This document shows, piece by piece, positions 13,120 to 27,428 of a stretch of DNA of 64,000 bases (position 1 is its first letter; each line of letters begins with the position of its first letter). Position numbers and translations under genes: made by a program. A model generated the notes under the pieces. That model made no database searches, was not told where the DNA came from, and saw only the letters and a list, made by a program, of their open reading frames with translations. The DNA is taken from the NCBI GenBank assembly GCA_036937835.1, contig CM072877.1, positions 1,028,001-1,092,000 on the forward strand, written 5' to 3'. The DNA comes from Pampus argenteus (taxonomy: Eukaryota; Chordata; Actinopteri; Scombriformes; Stromateidae).

Positions 13120-15507
13120 CAATAGAGATAAAGAGAATGACAATAGACATAACAGGAATGGCAATTGAGATAAAGACAATAGAGATAAAGAGAACGACAA
13201 TAGAGATAAAGAGAATGACAATAGAATAAAAGAGAATGACAATAGAGATAAAGAGAACGACAATAGAGATAAAGAGAATGACAATAGAATAAAAGAGAAT
13301 GACAATAGAGATAAAGAGAATGACAATAGAGATAATGACAATAGAGATAAAGAGAATGACAATAGAGATAAAGACAATAGAGATAACAGGAATGACAATA
13401 GAGATAAAGAGAATGACAATAGACATAACAGGAATGACAATAGAGATAAAGACAATAGAAATAAAGAGAATGACAATAGAGATAAAGAGAATGGCAATAG
13501 AGATAAGGACAATAGAGATAAAGAGAATGACAATAGAGATAAAGAGAATGACAATAGAATAAAAGAGAATGACAATAGAGATAAAGAGAATGACAATAGA
13601 GATAAAGACAATAGAGATAAAGAGAATGACAATAGAGATAAAGATAATAGAGATAGAGGCAATAGAGATAAAGAGAATGACAATAGACATAACACGAATT
13701 ACAATAGAGATAAAGACAATAGAGATAAAGAGAATGACAATAGAGATAAAGACAATAGAGTTAAAGAGAATGACAATAGAGATAAAGACAATGACAATAG
13801 AGATAAAGACAATAGAGATAAAGAGAATGACAATAGAGATAAAGACAATAGAGATAACATGACTGACAATAGAGATAAAGAGAATGACAAAAGACATAAC
13901 AGGAATGACAATAGAGATAAAGACAATGGAGATAAAGAGAATGACAATAGACATAACAGGAATGACAATTGAGATAAAGACAATAGAGATAAAGATAACG
14001 ACAATAGAATAATAGAGAATGACAATAGAGATAAAGACAATAGAGATAAAGAGAATGACAATAGAGATAAAGACAATAGAGATAACAGGAATGACAATAG
14101 AGATAAAGAGAATGACAATAGACATAACAGGAATGACAATAGAGATAAAGACAATAGAAATAAAGAGAATGACAATAGAGATAAAGAGAATGGCAATAGA
14201 GATAAAGAGAATGGCAATAGAGATAAGGACAATAGAGATAAAGAGAATGACAATAGAGATAAAGAGAATGACAATAGAGATAAAGACAATAGAGATAAAG
14301 AGAATGACAATAGACATAACAGGAATGACAATAGAGACAAAGAGAATGACAATAGAGATAAAGACAATAGAGATAAAGAGAATGACAATAGAGATAAAGA
14401 GAATGACAATAGACATAACAGGAATGACAATAGAGATAAAGACAATAGAAATAAAGAGAATGACAATAGAGATAAAGAGAATGGCAATAGAGATAAAGAG
14501 AATGGCAATAGAGATAAGGACAATAGAGATAAAGAGAATGACAATAGAGATAAAGAGAATGACAATAGAATAAAAGAGAATGACAATAGAGATAAAGAGA
14601 ATGACAATAGAGATAAAGACAATAGAGATAAAGAGAATGACAATAGACATAACAGGAATGACAATAGAGATAAAGACAATAGAAATAAAGAGAATGACAA
14701 TAGAGATAAAGAGAATGGCAATAGAGATAAGGACAATAGAGATAAAGAGAATGACAATAGAGATAAAGAGAATGACAATAGAATAAAAGAGAATGACAAT
14801 AGAGATAAAGAGAATGACAATAGAGATAAAGACAATAGAGATAAAGAGAATGACAATAGAGATAAAGACAATAGAGATAAAGAGAATGACAATAGAGATA
14901 AAGATAATAGAGATAAAGACAATAGAGATAAAGAGAATGACAATAGAGATAAAGACAATAGAGATAAAGAGAATGACAATAGAGATAACAGGAATGACAA
15001 TAGAGATAAAGACAATAGATATAAAGAGAATGACCATAGACATAACAGGAATGACAATAGAGATAAAGACAATAGAGATAAAGAGAATGACAATAGAGAT
15101 AAAGAGAATGACAATAGAGATAAAGACAATAGAGATAAAGAGACTGACAATAGAGATAAAGACAATAGAGATAAAGAGAATGACAATAGAGATAAAGAGA
15201 ATGACAAGAGAGATAAAGACAATAGAGACAAAGAGAATGACAATAGAGATAAAGACAATAGAGATAAAAGGAATGACAATAGAGATAAAGAGAATGACAA
15301 TAGACATAACAGGAATGACAATAGAGATAAAGACAATAGAGACAAAGAGAATGACAATAGAGACAAAGAGAATGACAATAGAGATAAAGACAATAGAGAT
15401 AAAGAGAATGACAATAGACATAACAGGAATGACAATAGAGATAAAGACAATAGAGATAAAGAGAATGACAATGGAGATAAAGAGAATGACAATAGAAATA
15501 AAGAGAA
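13120..15507 (+). repeat. Array A7, 2,388 bp
   Basis: Shares AGATAGAGGC and the ACACGAATTAC and ACATGACTGAC landmarks with A1 and A16. Has paired GGCAATAGAGATAAAG units. A private GATAACGACAATAG unit occurs near 13993. Same length as A13. Confidence 0.93.
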
Positions 15508-15644
15508 TTAAAACCGCAAGCGGTGTTGTAGTCCCTCGCTCATGCCGCCCGCCGCTGCCCGACATGTTACAGAGGTGCTGCAACGCTTGAAAAATAAATG
15601 CGGCTGTGAGAAATGCAGGAATCTGTAGGATTTCAAAAGGTTTT
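15508..15644 (+). repeat. Spacer S8 (class A)
   Basis: Class A. Partner of S14 at 26261. The distance to the next spacer start, 1,031 bp, is the shortest in the window (equalled by its copy). Confidence 0.95.
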
Positions 15645-16538
15645 CAATAGAGATAAAGAGAATGACAATAGACATAACAGGAATGGCAATTGAGATAAAG
15701 ACAATAGAGATAAAGAGAACGACAATAGAGATAAAGAGAATGACAATAGAATAAAAGAGAATGACAATAGAGATAAAGAGAACGACAATAGAGATAAAGA
15801 GAATGACAATAGAGATAAAGAGAATGACAATAGAGAGAATGACAATAGAGATAAAGAGAATGACAATAGAGATAAAGACAATAGAGATAAAGAGAATGAC
15901 AATAGAGATAAAGACAATAGAGATAAAGAGAATGACAATAGAGATAAAGATAATAGAGATAAAGACAATAGAGATAAAGAGAATGACAATAGAGATAAAG
16001 ACAATAGAGATAAAGAGAATGACAATAGAGATAACAGGAATGACAATAGAGATAAAGACAATAGATATAAAGAGAATGACCATAGACATAACAGGAATGA
16101 CAATAGAGATAAAGACAATAGAGATAAAGAGAATGACAATAGAGATAAAGAGAATGACAATAGAGATAAAGAGAATGACAATAGAGATAAAGACAATAGA
16201 GATAAAGAGACTGACAATAGAGATAAAGAGAATGACAATAGAGATAAAGAGAATGACAAGAGAGATAAAGACAATAGAGACAAAGAGAATGACAATAGAG
16301 ATAAAGACAATAGAGATAAAAGGAATGACAATAGACATAACAGGAATGACAATAGAGATAAAGACAATAGAGACAAAGATAATGACAATAGAGACAAAGA
16401 GAATGACAATAGAGATAAAGACAATAGAGATAAAGAGAATGACAATAGACATAACAGGAATGACAATAGAGATAAAGACAATAGCGATAAAGAGAATGAC
16501 AATGGAGATAAAGAGAATGACAATAGAAATAAAGAGAA
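15645..16538 (+). repeat. Array A8, 894 bp
   Basis: Shortest complete array. Contains a 15 bp unit at 15826-15840 (GACAATAGAGAGAAT) that is a 21-mer lacking the six bases ATAAAG. It shares the AATAGCGATAAAG variant (near 16483) with A5, so their right ends are related. Confidence 0.93.
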
Positions 16539-16675
16539 TTAAAACCGCAAGCGGTGTTGTAGTCCCTCGCTCATGCCGCCCGCCGCTGCCCGACATGTTA
16601 CAGAGGTGCTGCAACGCTTGAAAAATAAATGCGGCTGTGAGAAATGCAGGAATCTGTAGGATTTCAAAAGGTTTT
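16539..16675 (+). repeat. Spacer S9 (class A)
   Basis: Class A. Followed by a GGAAGGACAATAG edge, a private change near 16713 that recurs after S15. Confidence 0.95.
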
Positions 16676-18491
16676 CAATAGAGATAAAGAGAATGACAAT
16701 AGACATAACAGGAAGGACAATAGAGATAAAGACAATAGAGATAAAGAGTGACAATAGAGATAAAGACAATAGAGATAAAGACAATAGAGATAAAGAGAAT
16801 GACAATAAACATAACAGGAATGACAATAGAGATAAAGACAATAGAGATAAAGAGAATGACAATAGACATAACAGGAATGACAATTGAGATAAAGACAATA
16901 GAGATAAAGAGAATGACAATAGAGATAAAGAGAATGGCAATAGAGATAAAGACAATAGAGATAAAGAGGATGACAATAGAGATGAAGACAATAGAGATAA
17001 CAGGAATGACAATAGAGATAAAGAGAATGACAATAGACATAACAGGAATTACAATAGAGATAAAGACAATAGAGATAAAGAGAATGATAATAGAGATAAA
17101 GACAATAGAGTTAAAGAGAATGACAATAGAGATAAAGAGAATGACAATAGAGATTAAGACAATAGAGATAAAGAGAATAACAATAGACATAACAGGAATG
17201 ACAATTGAGATAAAGACAATAGAGATAAAGAGAACGACAATAGAATAATAGAGAATGACAATAGAGATAAAGACAATAGAGATAAAGAGAATGACAATAG
17301 AGATAAAGACAATAGAGATAAAGAGAATGACAATAAACATAACAGGAATGACAATAGAGATAAAGACAATAGAGATAAAGAGAATGACAATAGACATAAC
17401 AGGAATGACAATTGAGATAAAGACAATAGAGATAAAGAGAATGACAATAGAGATAAAGAGAATGGCAATAGAGATAAAGACAATAGAGATAAAGAGGATG
17501 ACAATAGAGATGAAGACAATAGAGATAACAGGAATGACAATAGAGATAAAGAGAATGACAATAGACATAACAGGAATTACAATAGAGATAAAGACAATAG
17601 AGATAAAGAGAATGATAATAGAGATAAAGACAATAGAGTTAAAGAGAATGACAATAGAGATAAAGAGAATGACAATAGAGATTAAGACAATAGAGATAAA
17701 GAGAATAACAATAGACATAACAGGAATGACAATTGAGATAAAGACAATAGAGATAAAGAGAACGACAATAGAATAATAGAGAATGACAATAGAGATAAAG
17801 ACAATAGAGATAAAGAGAATGACAATAGAGATAAAGACAATAGAGATAAAGAGAATGACAATAGACATAACAGGAATGACAATAGAGATAAAGACAATAG
17901 AGATAAAGAGAATGACAATAGAGATAAAGACAATAGAGATAAAGAGAATGACAATAGAGATAAAGACAATAGAGATAAAGAGAATGACAATAGAGATAAA
18001 GATAATAGAGATAAAGACAATAGAGATAAAGAGAATGACAATAGAGATAAAGACAATAGAGATAAAGAGAATGACAATAGAGATAACAGGAATGACAATA
18101 GAGATAAAGACAATAGATATAAAGAGAATGACCATAGACATAACAGGAATGACAATAGAGATAAAGACAATGGAGATAAAGAGAATGACAATAGAGATAA
18201 AGAGAATGACAATAGAGATAAAGACAATAGAGATAAAGAGACTGACAATAGAGATAAAGAGAATGACAATAGAGATAAAGACAATAGAGATAAAGAGAAT
18301 GACAATAGAGATAAAGAGAATGACAAGAGAGATAAAGACAATAGAGACAAAGAGAATGACAATAGAGATAAAGACAATAGAGATAAAAGGAATGACAATA
18401 GAGATAAAGAGAATGACAATAGACATAACAGGAATGACAATAGAGATAAAGACAATAGAGATAAAGAGAATGACAATGGAGATAAAGAGAA
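16676..18491 (+). repeat. Array A9, 1,816 bp
   Basis: Has the GAGTGAC two-base loss near 16747 also seen in A6, and the 528 bp internal duplication. It ends directly after the GACAATGG unit, lacking the GAAATAAAG unit that closes nearly all other arrays. Same length as A15. Confidence 0.93.
16765..17820 (+). repeat. 528 bp internal tandem duplication in A9
   Basis: Copies 16765-17292 and 17293-17820, with about 43 bp more identity at the junction. The ACAATAAACATAAC landmark (near 16802 and 17330) and GATGAAGAC (16981 and 17509) are both 528 bp apart. Recurs in A15. Confidence 0.87.
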
Positions 18492-18628
18492 TTAAAACCG
18501 CAAGCAGTGTTGTAGTCCCTCGCTCATGCCGCCCGCCGCTGCCCGACATGTTACAGAGGTGCTGCAACGCTTGAAAAATAAATGCGGCTGTGAGAAATGC
18601 AGGAATCTGTAGGATTTCAAAAGGTTTT
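18492..18628 (+). repeat. Spacer S10 (class B)
   Basis: Class B. Last spacer of copy 1 of the 10,753 bp unit; partner of S16 at 29245. Confidence 0.95.
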
Positions 18629-20131
18629 CAATAGAGATAAAGAGAATGACAATAGACATAACAGGAATGGCAATTGAGATAAAGACAATAGAGATAAAGA
18701 GAACGACAATAGAGATAAAGAGAATGACAATAGAATAAAAGAGAATGACAATAGAGATAAAGAGAACGACAATAGAGATAAAGAGAATGACAATAGAATA
18801 AAAGAGAATGACAATAGAGATAAAGAGAATGACAATAGAGATAATGACAATAGAGATAAAGAGAATGACAATAGAGATAAAGACAATAGAGATAACAGGA
18901 ATGACAATAGAGATAAAGAGAATGACAATAGACATAACAGGAATGACAATAGAGATAAAGACAATAGAAATAAAGAGAATGACAATAGAGATAAAGAGAA
19001 TGGCAATAGAGATAAGGACAATAGAGATAAAGAGAATGACAATAGAGATAAAGAGAATGACAATAGAGATAAAGACAATAGAGATAAAGAGAATGACAAA
19101 AGACATAACAGGAATGACAATAGAGATAAAGACAATGGAGATAAAGAGAATGACAATAGACATAACAGGAATGACAATTGAGATAAAGACAATAGAGATA
19201 AAGAGAACGACAATAGAATAATAGAGAATGACAATAGAGATAAAGACAATAGAGATAAAGAGAATGACAATAGAGATAAAGACAATAGAGATAACAGGAA
19301 TGACAATAGAGATAAAGAGAATGACAATAGACATAACAGGAATGACAATAGAGATAAAGACAATAGATATAAAGAGAATGACCATAGACATAACAGGAAT
19401 GACAATAGAGATAAAGAGAATGACAATAGAGATAAAGACAATAGAGATAACAGGAATGACAATAGAGATAAAGAGAATGACAATAGACATAACAGGAATG
19501 ACAATAGAGATAAAGACAATAGAAATAAAGAGAATGACAATAGAGATAAAGAGAATGGCAATAGAGATAAGGACAATAGAGATAAAGAGAATGACAATAG
19601 AGATAAAGAGAATGACAATAGAGATAAAGAGAATGACAATAGAATAAAAGAGAATGACAATAGAGATAAAGAGAATGACAATAGAGATAAAGACAATAGA
19701 GATAAAGAGAATGACAATAGAGATAAAGACAATAGAGATAAAGAGAATGACAATAGAGATAACAGGAATGACAATAGAGATAAAGACAATAGATATAAAG
19801 AGAATGACCATAGACATAACAGGAATGACAATAGAGATAAAGACAATAGAGATAAAGAGAATGACAATAGAGATAAAGAGAATGACAATAGAGATAAAGA
19901 CAATAGAGACACAGAGAATGACAATAGAGATAAAGACAATAGAGATAAAAGGAATGACAATAGAGATAAAGAGAATGACAATAGACATAACAGGAATGAC
20001 AATAGAGATAAAGACAATAGAGACAAAGAGAATGACAATAGAGACAAAGAGAATGACAATAGAGATAAAGACAATAGAGATAAAGAGAATGACAATGGAG
20101 ATAAAGAGAATGACTATAGAAATAAAGAGAA
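18629..20131 (+). repeat. Array A10, 1,503 bp (chimeric at duplication junction)
   Basis: The left part (to about 19067) matches the start of A16 at a shift of 10,753 bp. The right part (from 19028) matches A4 from 8275 onward at the same shift. The array is therefore the fusion point of the two 10,753 bp copies, with 19028-19067 shared by both sides. Confidence 0.92.
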
Positions 20132-20268
20132 TTAAAACCGCAAGCGGTGTTGTAGTCCCTCGCTCATGCCGCCCGCCGCTGCCCGACATGTTACAGAGGT
20201 GCTGCAACGCTTGAAAAATAAATGCGGCTGTGAGAAATGCAGGAATCTGTAGGATTTCAAAAGGTTTT
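20132..20268 (+). repeat. Spacer S11 (class A)
   Basis: Class A. Copy of S5. Confidence 0.95.
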
Positions 20269-22346
20269 CAATAGAGATAAAGAGAATGACAATAGACATA
20301 ACAGGAATGACAATAGAGATAAAAAGAATGACAATAAACATAACAGGAATGACAATAGAGATAAAGACAATAGAGATAAAGAGAATGACAATAGACATAA
20401 CATGAATGACAATTGAGATAAAGACAATAGAGATAAAGAGAATGACAATAGAGATAAAGAGAATGGCAATAGAGATAAAGACAATAGAGATAAAGAGAAT
20501 GACAATAGAGATAAAGACAATAGAGATAACAGGAATGACAATAGAGATAAAGAGAATGACAATAGACATAACAGGAATTACAATAGAGATAAAGACAATA
20601 GAGATAAAGAGAATGATAATAGAGATAAAGACAATAGAGTTAAAGAGAATGACAATAGAGATAAAGAGAATGACAATAGAGATAAAGACAATAGAGATAA
20701 AGAGAATAACAATAGACATAACAGGAATGACAATAGAGATAAAGACAATAGAGATAAAGAGAATGACAATAGACATAACAGGAATGACAATTGAGATAAA
20801 GACAATAGAGATAAAGAGAACGACAATAGAATAATAGAGAATGACAATAGAGATAAAGACAATAGAGATAAAGACAATAGAGATAAAGACAATAGAGATA
20901 AAGAGAATGACAATAGACAACAGGAATGACAATTGAGATAAAGACAATAGAGATAAAGAGAACGACAATAGAATAATAGAGAATGACAATAGAGATAAAG
21001 ACAATAGAGATAAAGAGAATGACAATTGAGATAAAGACAATAGAGATAAAGAGAATGACAATAGAGATAAAGAGAATGGCAATAGAGATAAAGACAATAG
21101 AGATAAAGAGAATGACAATAGAGATAAAGACAATAGAGATAACAGGAATGACAATAGAGATAAAGAGAATGACAATAGACATAACAGGAATTACAATAGA
21201 GATAAAGACAATAGAGATAAAGAGAATGATAATAGAGATAAAGACAATAGAGTTAAAGAGAATGACAATAGAGATAAAGAGAATGACAATAGAGATAAAG
21301 ACAATAGAGATAAAGAGAATAACAATAGACATAACAGGAATGACAATAGAGATAAAGACAATAGAGATAAAGAGAATGACAATAGACATAACAGGAATGA
21401 CAATTGAGATAAAGACAATAGAGATAAAGAGAACGACAATAGAATAATAGAGAATGACAATAGAGATAAAGACAATAGAGATAAAGACAATAGAGATAAA
21501 GACAATAGAGATAAAGAGAATGACAATAGACAACAGGAATGACAATTGAGATAAAGACAATAGAGATAAAGAGAACGACAATAGAATAATAGAGAATGAC
21601 AATAGAGATAAAGACAATAGAGATAAAGAGAATGACAATAGAGATAAAGACAATAGAGATAAAGAGAATGACAATAGACATAACAGGAATGACAATAGAG
21701 ATAAAGACAATAGAGATAAAGAGAATGACAATAGAGATAAAGACAATAGAGATAAAGAGAATGACAATAGAGATAAAGATAATAGAGATAAAGACAATAG
21801 AGATAAAGAGAATGACAATAGAGATAAAGACAATAGAGATAAAGAGAATGACAATAGAGATAACAGGAATGACAATAGAGATAAAGACAATAGATATAAA
21901 GAGAATGACCATAGACATAACAGGAATGACAATAGAGATAAAGACAATAGAGATAAAGAGAATGACAATAGAGATAAAGAGAATGACAATAGAGATAAAG
22001 ACAATAGAGATAAAGAGACTGACAATAGAGATAAAGAGAATGACAATAGAGATAAAGAGAATGACAAGAGAGATAAAGACAATAGAGACAAAGAGAATGA
22101 CAATAGAGATAAAGACAATAGAGATAAAAGGAATGACAATAGACATAACAGGAATGACAATAGAGATAAAGACAATAGAGACAAAGATAATGACAATAGA
22201 GACAAAGAGAATGACAATAGAGATAAAGACAATAGAGATAAAGAGAATGACAATAGACATAACAGGAATGACAATAGAGATAAAGACAATAGCGATAAAG
22301 AGAATGACAATGGAGATAAAGAGAATGACAATAGAAATAAAGAGAA
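20269..22346 (+). repeat. Array A11, 2,078 bp (copy of A5)
   Basis: Retains the private features of A5, including both GACAACAGG units, the AATAGCGATAAAG unit and the 613 bp internal duplication (20404-21016 and 21017-21629). Confidence 0.93.
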
Positions 22347-22483
22347 TTAAAACCGCAAGCGGTGTTGTAGTCCCTCGCTCATGCCGCCCGCCGCTGCCCG
22401 ACATGTTACAGAGGTGCTGCAACGCTTGAAAAATAAATGCGGCTGTGAGAAATGCAGGAATCTGTAGGATTTCAAAAGGTTTT
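22347..22483 (+). repeat. Spacer S12 (class A)
   Basis: Class A. Copy of S6. Confidence 0.95.
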
Positions 22484-23735
22484 CAATAGAGATAAAGAGA
22501 ATGACAATAGACATAACAGGAATGACAATAGAGATAAAGACAATAGAGATAAAGAGTGACAATAGAGATAAAGACAATAGAGATAAAGACAATAGAGATA
22601 AAGAGAATGACAATAAACATAACAGGAATGACAATAGAGATAAAGACAATAGAGATAAAGAGAATGACAATAGAGATAAAGAGAATGGCAATAGAGATAA
22701 AGACAATAGAGATAAAGAGGATGACAATAGAGATAAAGACAATAGAGATAACAGGAATGACAATAGAGATAAAGAGAATGACAATAGACATAACAGGAAT
22801 TACAATAGAGATAAAGACAATAGAGATAAAGAGAATGATAATAGAGATAAAGACAATAGAGTTAAAGAGAATGACAATAGAGATAAAGAGAATGACAATA
22901 GAGATTAAGACAATAGAGATAAAGAGAATAACAATAGACATAACAGGAATGACAATTGAGATAAAGACAATAGAGATAAAGAGAACGACAATAGAATAAT
23001 AGAGAATGACAATAGAGATAAAGACAATAGAGATAAAGAGAATGACAATAGAGATAAAGACAATAGAGATAAAGAGAATGACAATAGACATAACAGGAAT
23101 GACAATAGAGATAAAGACAATAGAGATAAAGAGAATGACAATAGAGATAAAGACAATAGAGATAAAGAGAATGACAATAGGGATAAAGACAATAGAGATA
23201 AAGAGAATGACAATAGAGATAAAGATAATAGAGATAAAGACAATAGAGATAAAGAGAATGACAATAGAGATAAAGACAATAGAGATAAAGAGAATGACAA
23301 TAGAGATAACAGGAATGACAATAGAGATAAAGACAATAGATATAAAGAGAATGACCATAGACATAACAGGAATGACAATAGAGATAAAGACAATGGAGAT
23401 AAAGAGAATGACAATAGAGATAAAGAGAATGACAATAGAGATAAAGACAATAGAGATAAAGAGACTGGCAATAGAGATAAAGAGAATGACAATAGAGATA
23501 AAGACAATAGAGATAAAGAGAATGACAATAGAGATAAAGAGAATGACAAGAGAGATAAAGACAATAGAGACAAAGAGAATGACAATAGAGATAAAGACAA
23601 TAGAGATAAAAGGAATGACAATAGAGATAAAGAGAATGACAATAGACATAACAGGAATGACAATAGAGATAAAGACAATAGAGATAAAGAGAATGACAAT
23701 GGAGATAAAGAGAATGACAATAGAAATAAAGAGAA
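22484..23735 (+). repeat. Array A12, 1,252 bp (copy of A6)
   Basis: Retains GAGTGAC, AATAGGGATAAAG and GATTAAGAC at the positions predicted from A6. Confidence 0.93.
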
Positions 23736-23872
23736 TTAAAACCGCAAGCAGTGTTGTAGTCCCTCGCTCATGCCGCCCGCCGCTGCCCGACATGTTACAG
23801 AGGTGCTGCAACGCTTGAAAAATAAATGCGGCTGTGAGAAATGCAGGAATCTGTAGGATTTCAAAAGGTTTT
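23736..23872 (+). repeat. Spacer S13 (class B)
   Basis: Class B. Copy of S7. Confidence 0.95.
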
Positions 23873-26260
23873 CAATAGAGATAAAGAGAATGACAATAGA
23901 CATAACAGGAATGGCAATTGAGATAAAGACAATAGAGATAAAGAGAACGACAATAGAGATAAAGAGAATGACAATAGAATAAAAGAGAATGACAATAGAG
24001 ATAAAGAGAACGACAATAGAGATAAAGAGAATGACAATAGAATAAAAGAGAATGACAATAGAGATAAAGAGAATGACAATAGAGATAATGACAATAGAGA
24101 TAAAGAGAATGACAATAGAGATAAAGACAATAGAGATAACAGGAATGACAATAGAGATAAAGAGAATGACAATAGACATAACAGGAATGACAATAGAGAT
24201 AAAGACAATAGAAATAAAGAGAATGACAATAGAGATAAAGAGAATGGCAATAGAGATAAGGACAATAGAGATAAAGAGAATGACAATAGAGATAAAGAGA
24301 ATGACAATAGAATAAAAGAGAATGACAATAGAGATAAAGAGAATGACAATAGAGATAAAGACAATAGAGATAAAGAGAATGACAATAGAGATAAAGATAA
24401 TAGAGATAGAGGCAATAGAGATAAAGAGAATGACAATAGACATAACACGAATTACAATAGAGATAAAGACAATAGAGATAAAGAGAATGACAATAGAGAT
24501 AAAGACAATAGAGTTAAAGAGAATGACAATAGAGATAAAGACAATGACAATAGAGATAAAGACAATAGAGATAAAGAGAATGACAATAGAGATAAAGACA
24601 ATAGAGATAACATGACTGACAATAGAGATAAAGAGAATGACAAAAGACATAACAGGAATGACAATAGAGATAAAGACAATGGAGATAAAGAGAATGACAA
24701 TAGACATAACAGGAATGACAATTGAGATAAAGACAATAGAGATAAAGATAACGACAATAGAATAATAGAGAATGACAATAGAGATAAAGACAATAGAGAT
24801 AAAGAGAATGACAATAGAGATAAAGACAATAGAGATAACAGGAATGACAATAGAGATAAAGAGAATGACAATAGACATAACAGGAATGACAATAGAGATA
24901 AAGACAATAGAAATAAAGAGAATGACAATAGAGATAAAGAGAATGGCAATAGAGATAAAGAGAATGGCAATAGAGATAAGGACAATAGAGATAAAGAGAA
25001 TGACAATAGAGATAAAGAGAATGACAATAGAGATAAAGACAATAGAGATAAAGAGAATGACAATAGACATAACAGGAATGACAATAGAGACAAAGAGAAT
25101 GACAATAGAGATAAAGACAATAGAGATAAAGAGAATGACAATAGAGATAAAGAGAATGACAATAGACATAACAGGAATGACAATAGAGATAAAGACAATA
25201 GAAATAAAGAGAATGACAATAGAGATAAAGAGAATGGCAATAGAGATAAAGAGAATGGCAATAGAGATAAGGACAATAGAGATAAAGAGAATGACAATAG
25301 AGATAAAGAGAATGACAATAGAATAAAAGAGAATGACAATAGAGATAAAGAGAATGACAATAGAGATAAAGACAATAGAGATAAAGAGAATGACAATAGA
25401 CATAACAGGAATGACAATAGAGATAAAGACAATAGAAATAAAGAGAATGACAATAGAGATAAAGAGAATGGCAATAGAGATAAGGACAATAGAGATAAAG
25501 AGAATGACAATAGAGATAAAGAGAATGACAATAGAATAAAAGAGAATGACAATAGAGATAAAGAGAATGACAATAGAGATAAAGACAATAGAGATAAAGA
25601 GAATGACAATAGAGATAAAGACAATAGAGATAAAGAGAATGACAATAGAGATAAAGATAATAGAGATAAAGACAATAGAGATAAAGAGAATGACAATAGA
25701 GATAAAGACAATAGAGATAAAGAGAATGACAATAGAGATAACAGGAATGACAATAGAGATAAAGACAATAGATATAAAGAGAATGACCATAGACATAACA
25801 GGAATGACAATAGAGATAAAGACAATAGAGATAAAGAGAATGACAATAGAGATAAAGAGAATGACAATAGAGATAAAGACAATAGAGATAAAGAGACTGA
25901 CAATAGAGATAAAGACAATAGAGATAAAGAGAATGACAATAGAGATAAAGAGAATGACAAGAGAGATAAAGACAATAGAGACAAAGAGAATGACAATAGA
26001 GATAAAGACAATAGAGATAAAAGGAATGACAATAGAGATAAAGAGAATGACAATAGACATAACAGGAATGACAATAGAGATAAAGACAATAGAGACAAAG
26101 AGAATGACAATAGAGACAAAGAGAATGACAATAGAGATAAAGACAATAGAGATAAAGAGAATGACAATAGACATAACAGGAATGACAATAGAGATAAAGA
26201 CAATAGAGATAAAGAGAATGACAATGGAGATAAAGAGAATGACAATAGAAATAAAGAGAA
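23873..26260 (+). repeat. Array A13, 2,388 bp (copy of A7)
   Basis: Keeps AGATAGAGGC (near 24413) and the private GATAACGACAATAG unit (near 24746) of A7. Confidence 0.93.
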
Positions 26261-26397
26261 TTAAAACCGCAAGCGGTGTTGTAGTCCCTCGCTCATGCCG
26301 CCCGCCGCTGCCCGACATGTTACAGAGGTGCTGCAACGCTTGAAAAATAAATGCGGCTGTGAGAAATGCAGGAATCTGTAGGATTTCAAAAGGTTTT
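26261..26397 (+). repeat. Spacer S14 (class A)
   Basis: Class A. Copy of S8. Confidence 0.95.
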
Positions 26398-27291
26398 CAA
26401 TAGAGATAAAGAGAATGACAATAGACATAACAGGAATGGCAATTGAGATAAAGACAATAGAGATAAAGAGAACGACAATAGAGATAAAGAGAATGACAAT
26501 AGAATAAAAGAGAATGACAATAGAGATAAAGAGAACGACAATAGAGATAAAGAGAATGACAATAGAGATAAAGAGAATGACAATAGAGAGAATGACAATA
26601 GAGATAAAGAGAATGACAATAGAGATAAAGACAATAGAGATAAAGAGAATGACAATAGAGATAAAGACAATAGAGATAAAGAGAATGACAATAGAGATAA
26701 AGATAATAGAGATAAAGACAATAGAGATAAAGAGAATGACAATAGAGATAAAGACAATAGAGATAAAGAGAATGACAATAGAGATAACAGGAATGACAAT
26801 AGAGATAAAGACAATAGATATAAAGAGAATGACCATAGACATAACAGGAATGACAATAGAGATAAAGACAATAGAGATAAAGAGAATGACAATAGAGATA
26901 AAGAGAATGACAATAGAGATAAAGAGAATGACAATAGAGATAAAGACAATAGAGATAAAGAGACTGACAATAGAGATAAAGAGAATGACAATAGAGATAA
27001 AGAGAATGACAAGAGAGATAAAGACAATAGAGACAAAGAGAATGACAATAGAGATAAAGACAATAGAGATAAAAGGAATGACAATAGACATAACAGGAAT
27101 GACAATAGAGATAAAGACAATAGAGACAAAGATAATGACAATAGAGACAAAGAGAATGACAATAGAGATAAAGACAATAGAGATAAAGAGAATGACAATA
27201 GACATAACAGGAATGACAATAGAGATAAAGACAATAGCGATAAAGAGAATGACAATGGAGATAAAGAGAATGACAATAGAAATAAAGAGAA
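26398..27291 (+). repeat. Array A14, 894 bp (copy of A8)
   Basis: Carries the same shortened GACAATAGAGAGAAT unit (near 26579) as A8. Confidence 0.93.
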
Positions 27292-27428
27292 TTAAAACCG
27301 CAAGCGGTGTTGTAGTCCCTCGCTCATGCCGCCCGCCGCTGCCCGACATGTTACAGAGGTGCTGCAACGCTTGAAAAATAAATGCGGCTGTGAGAAATGC
27401 AGGAATCTGTAGGATTTCAAAAGGTTTT
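27292..27428 (+). repeat. Spacer S15 (class A)
   Basis: Class A. Copy of S9, again followed by GGAAGGACAATAG. Confidence 0.95.

Larger units (their letters stand above)
8275..19027 (+). repeat. 10,753 bp tandem duplication, copy 1
   Basis: Contains six spacers (S5-S10) and arrays A5-A9 complete. Every spacer start, every open-frame boundary and every rare unit variant I compared recurs 10,753 bp later. The left limit is set by the mismatch at 8274 (GAGTTAAAG) against 19027 (GAGATAAAG). I found no difference between the copies but did not compare every base. Confidence 0.92.
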
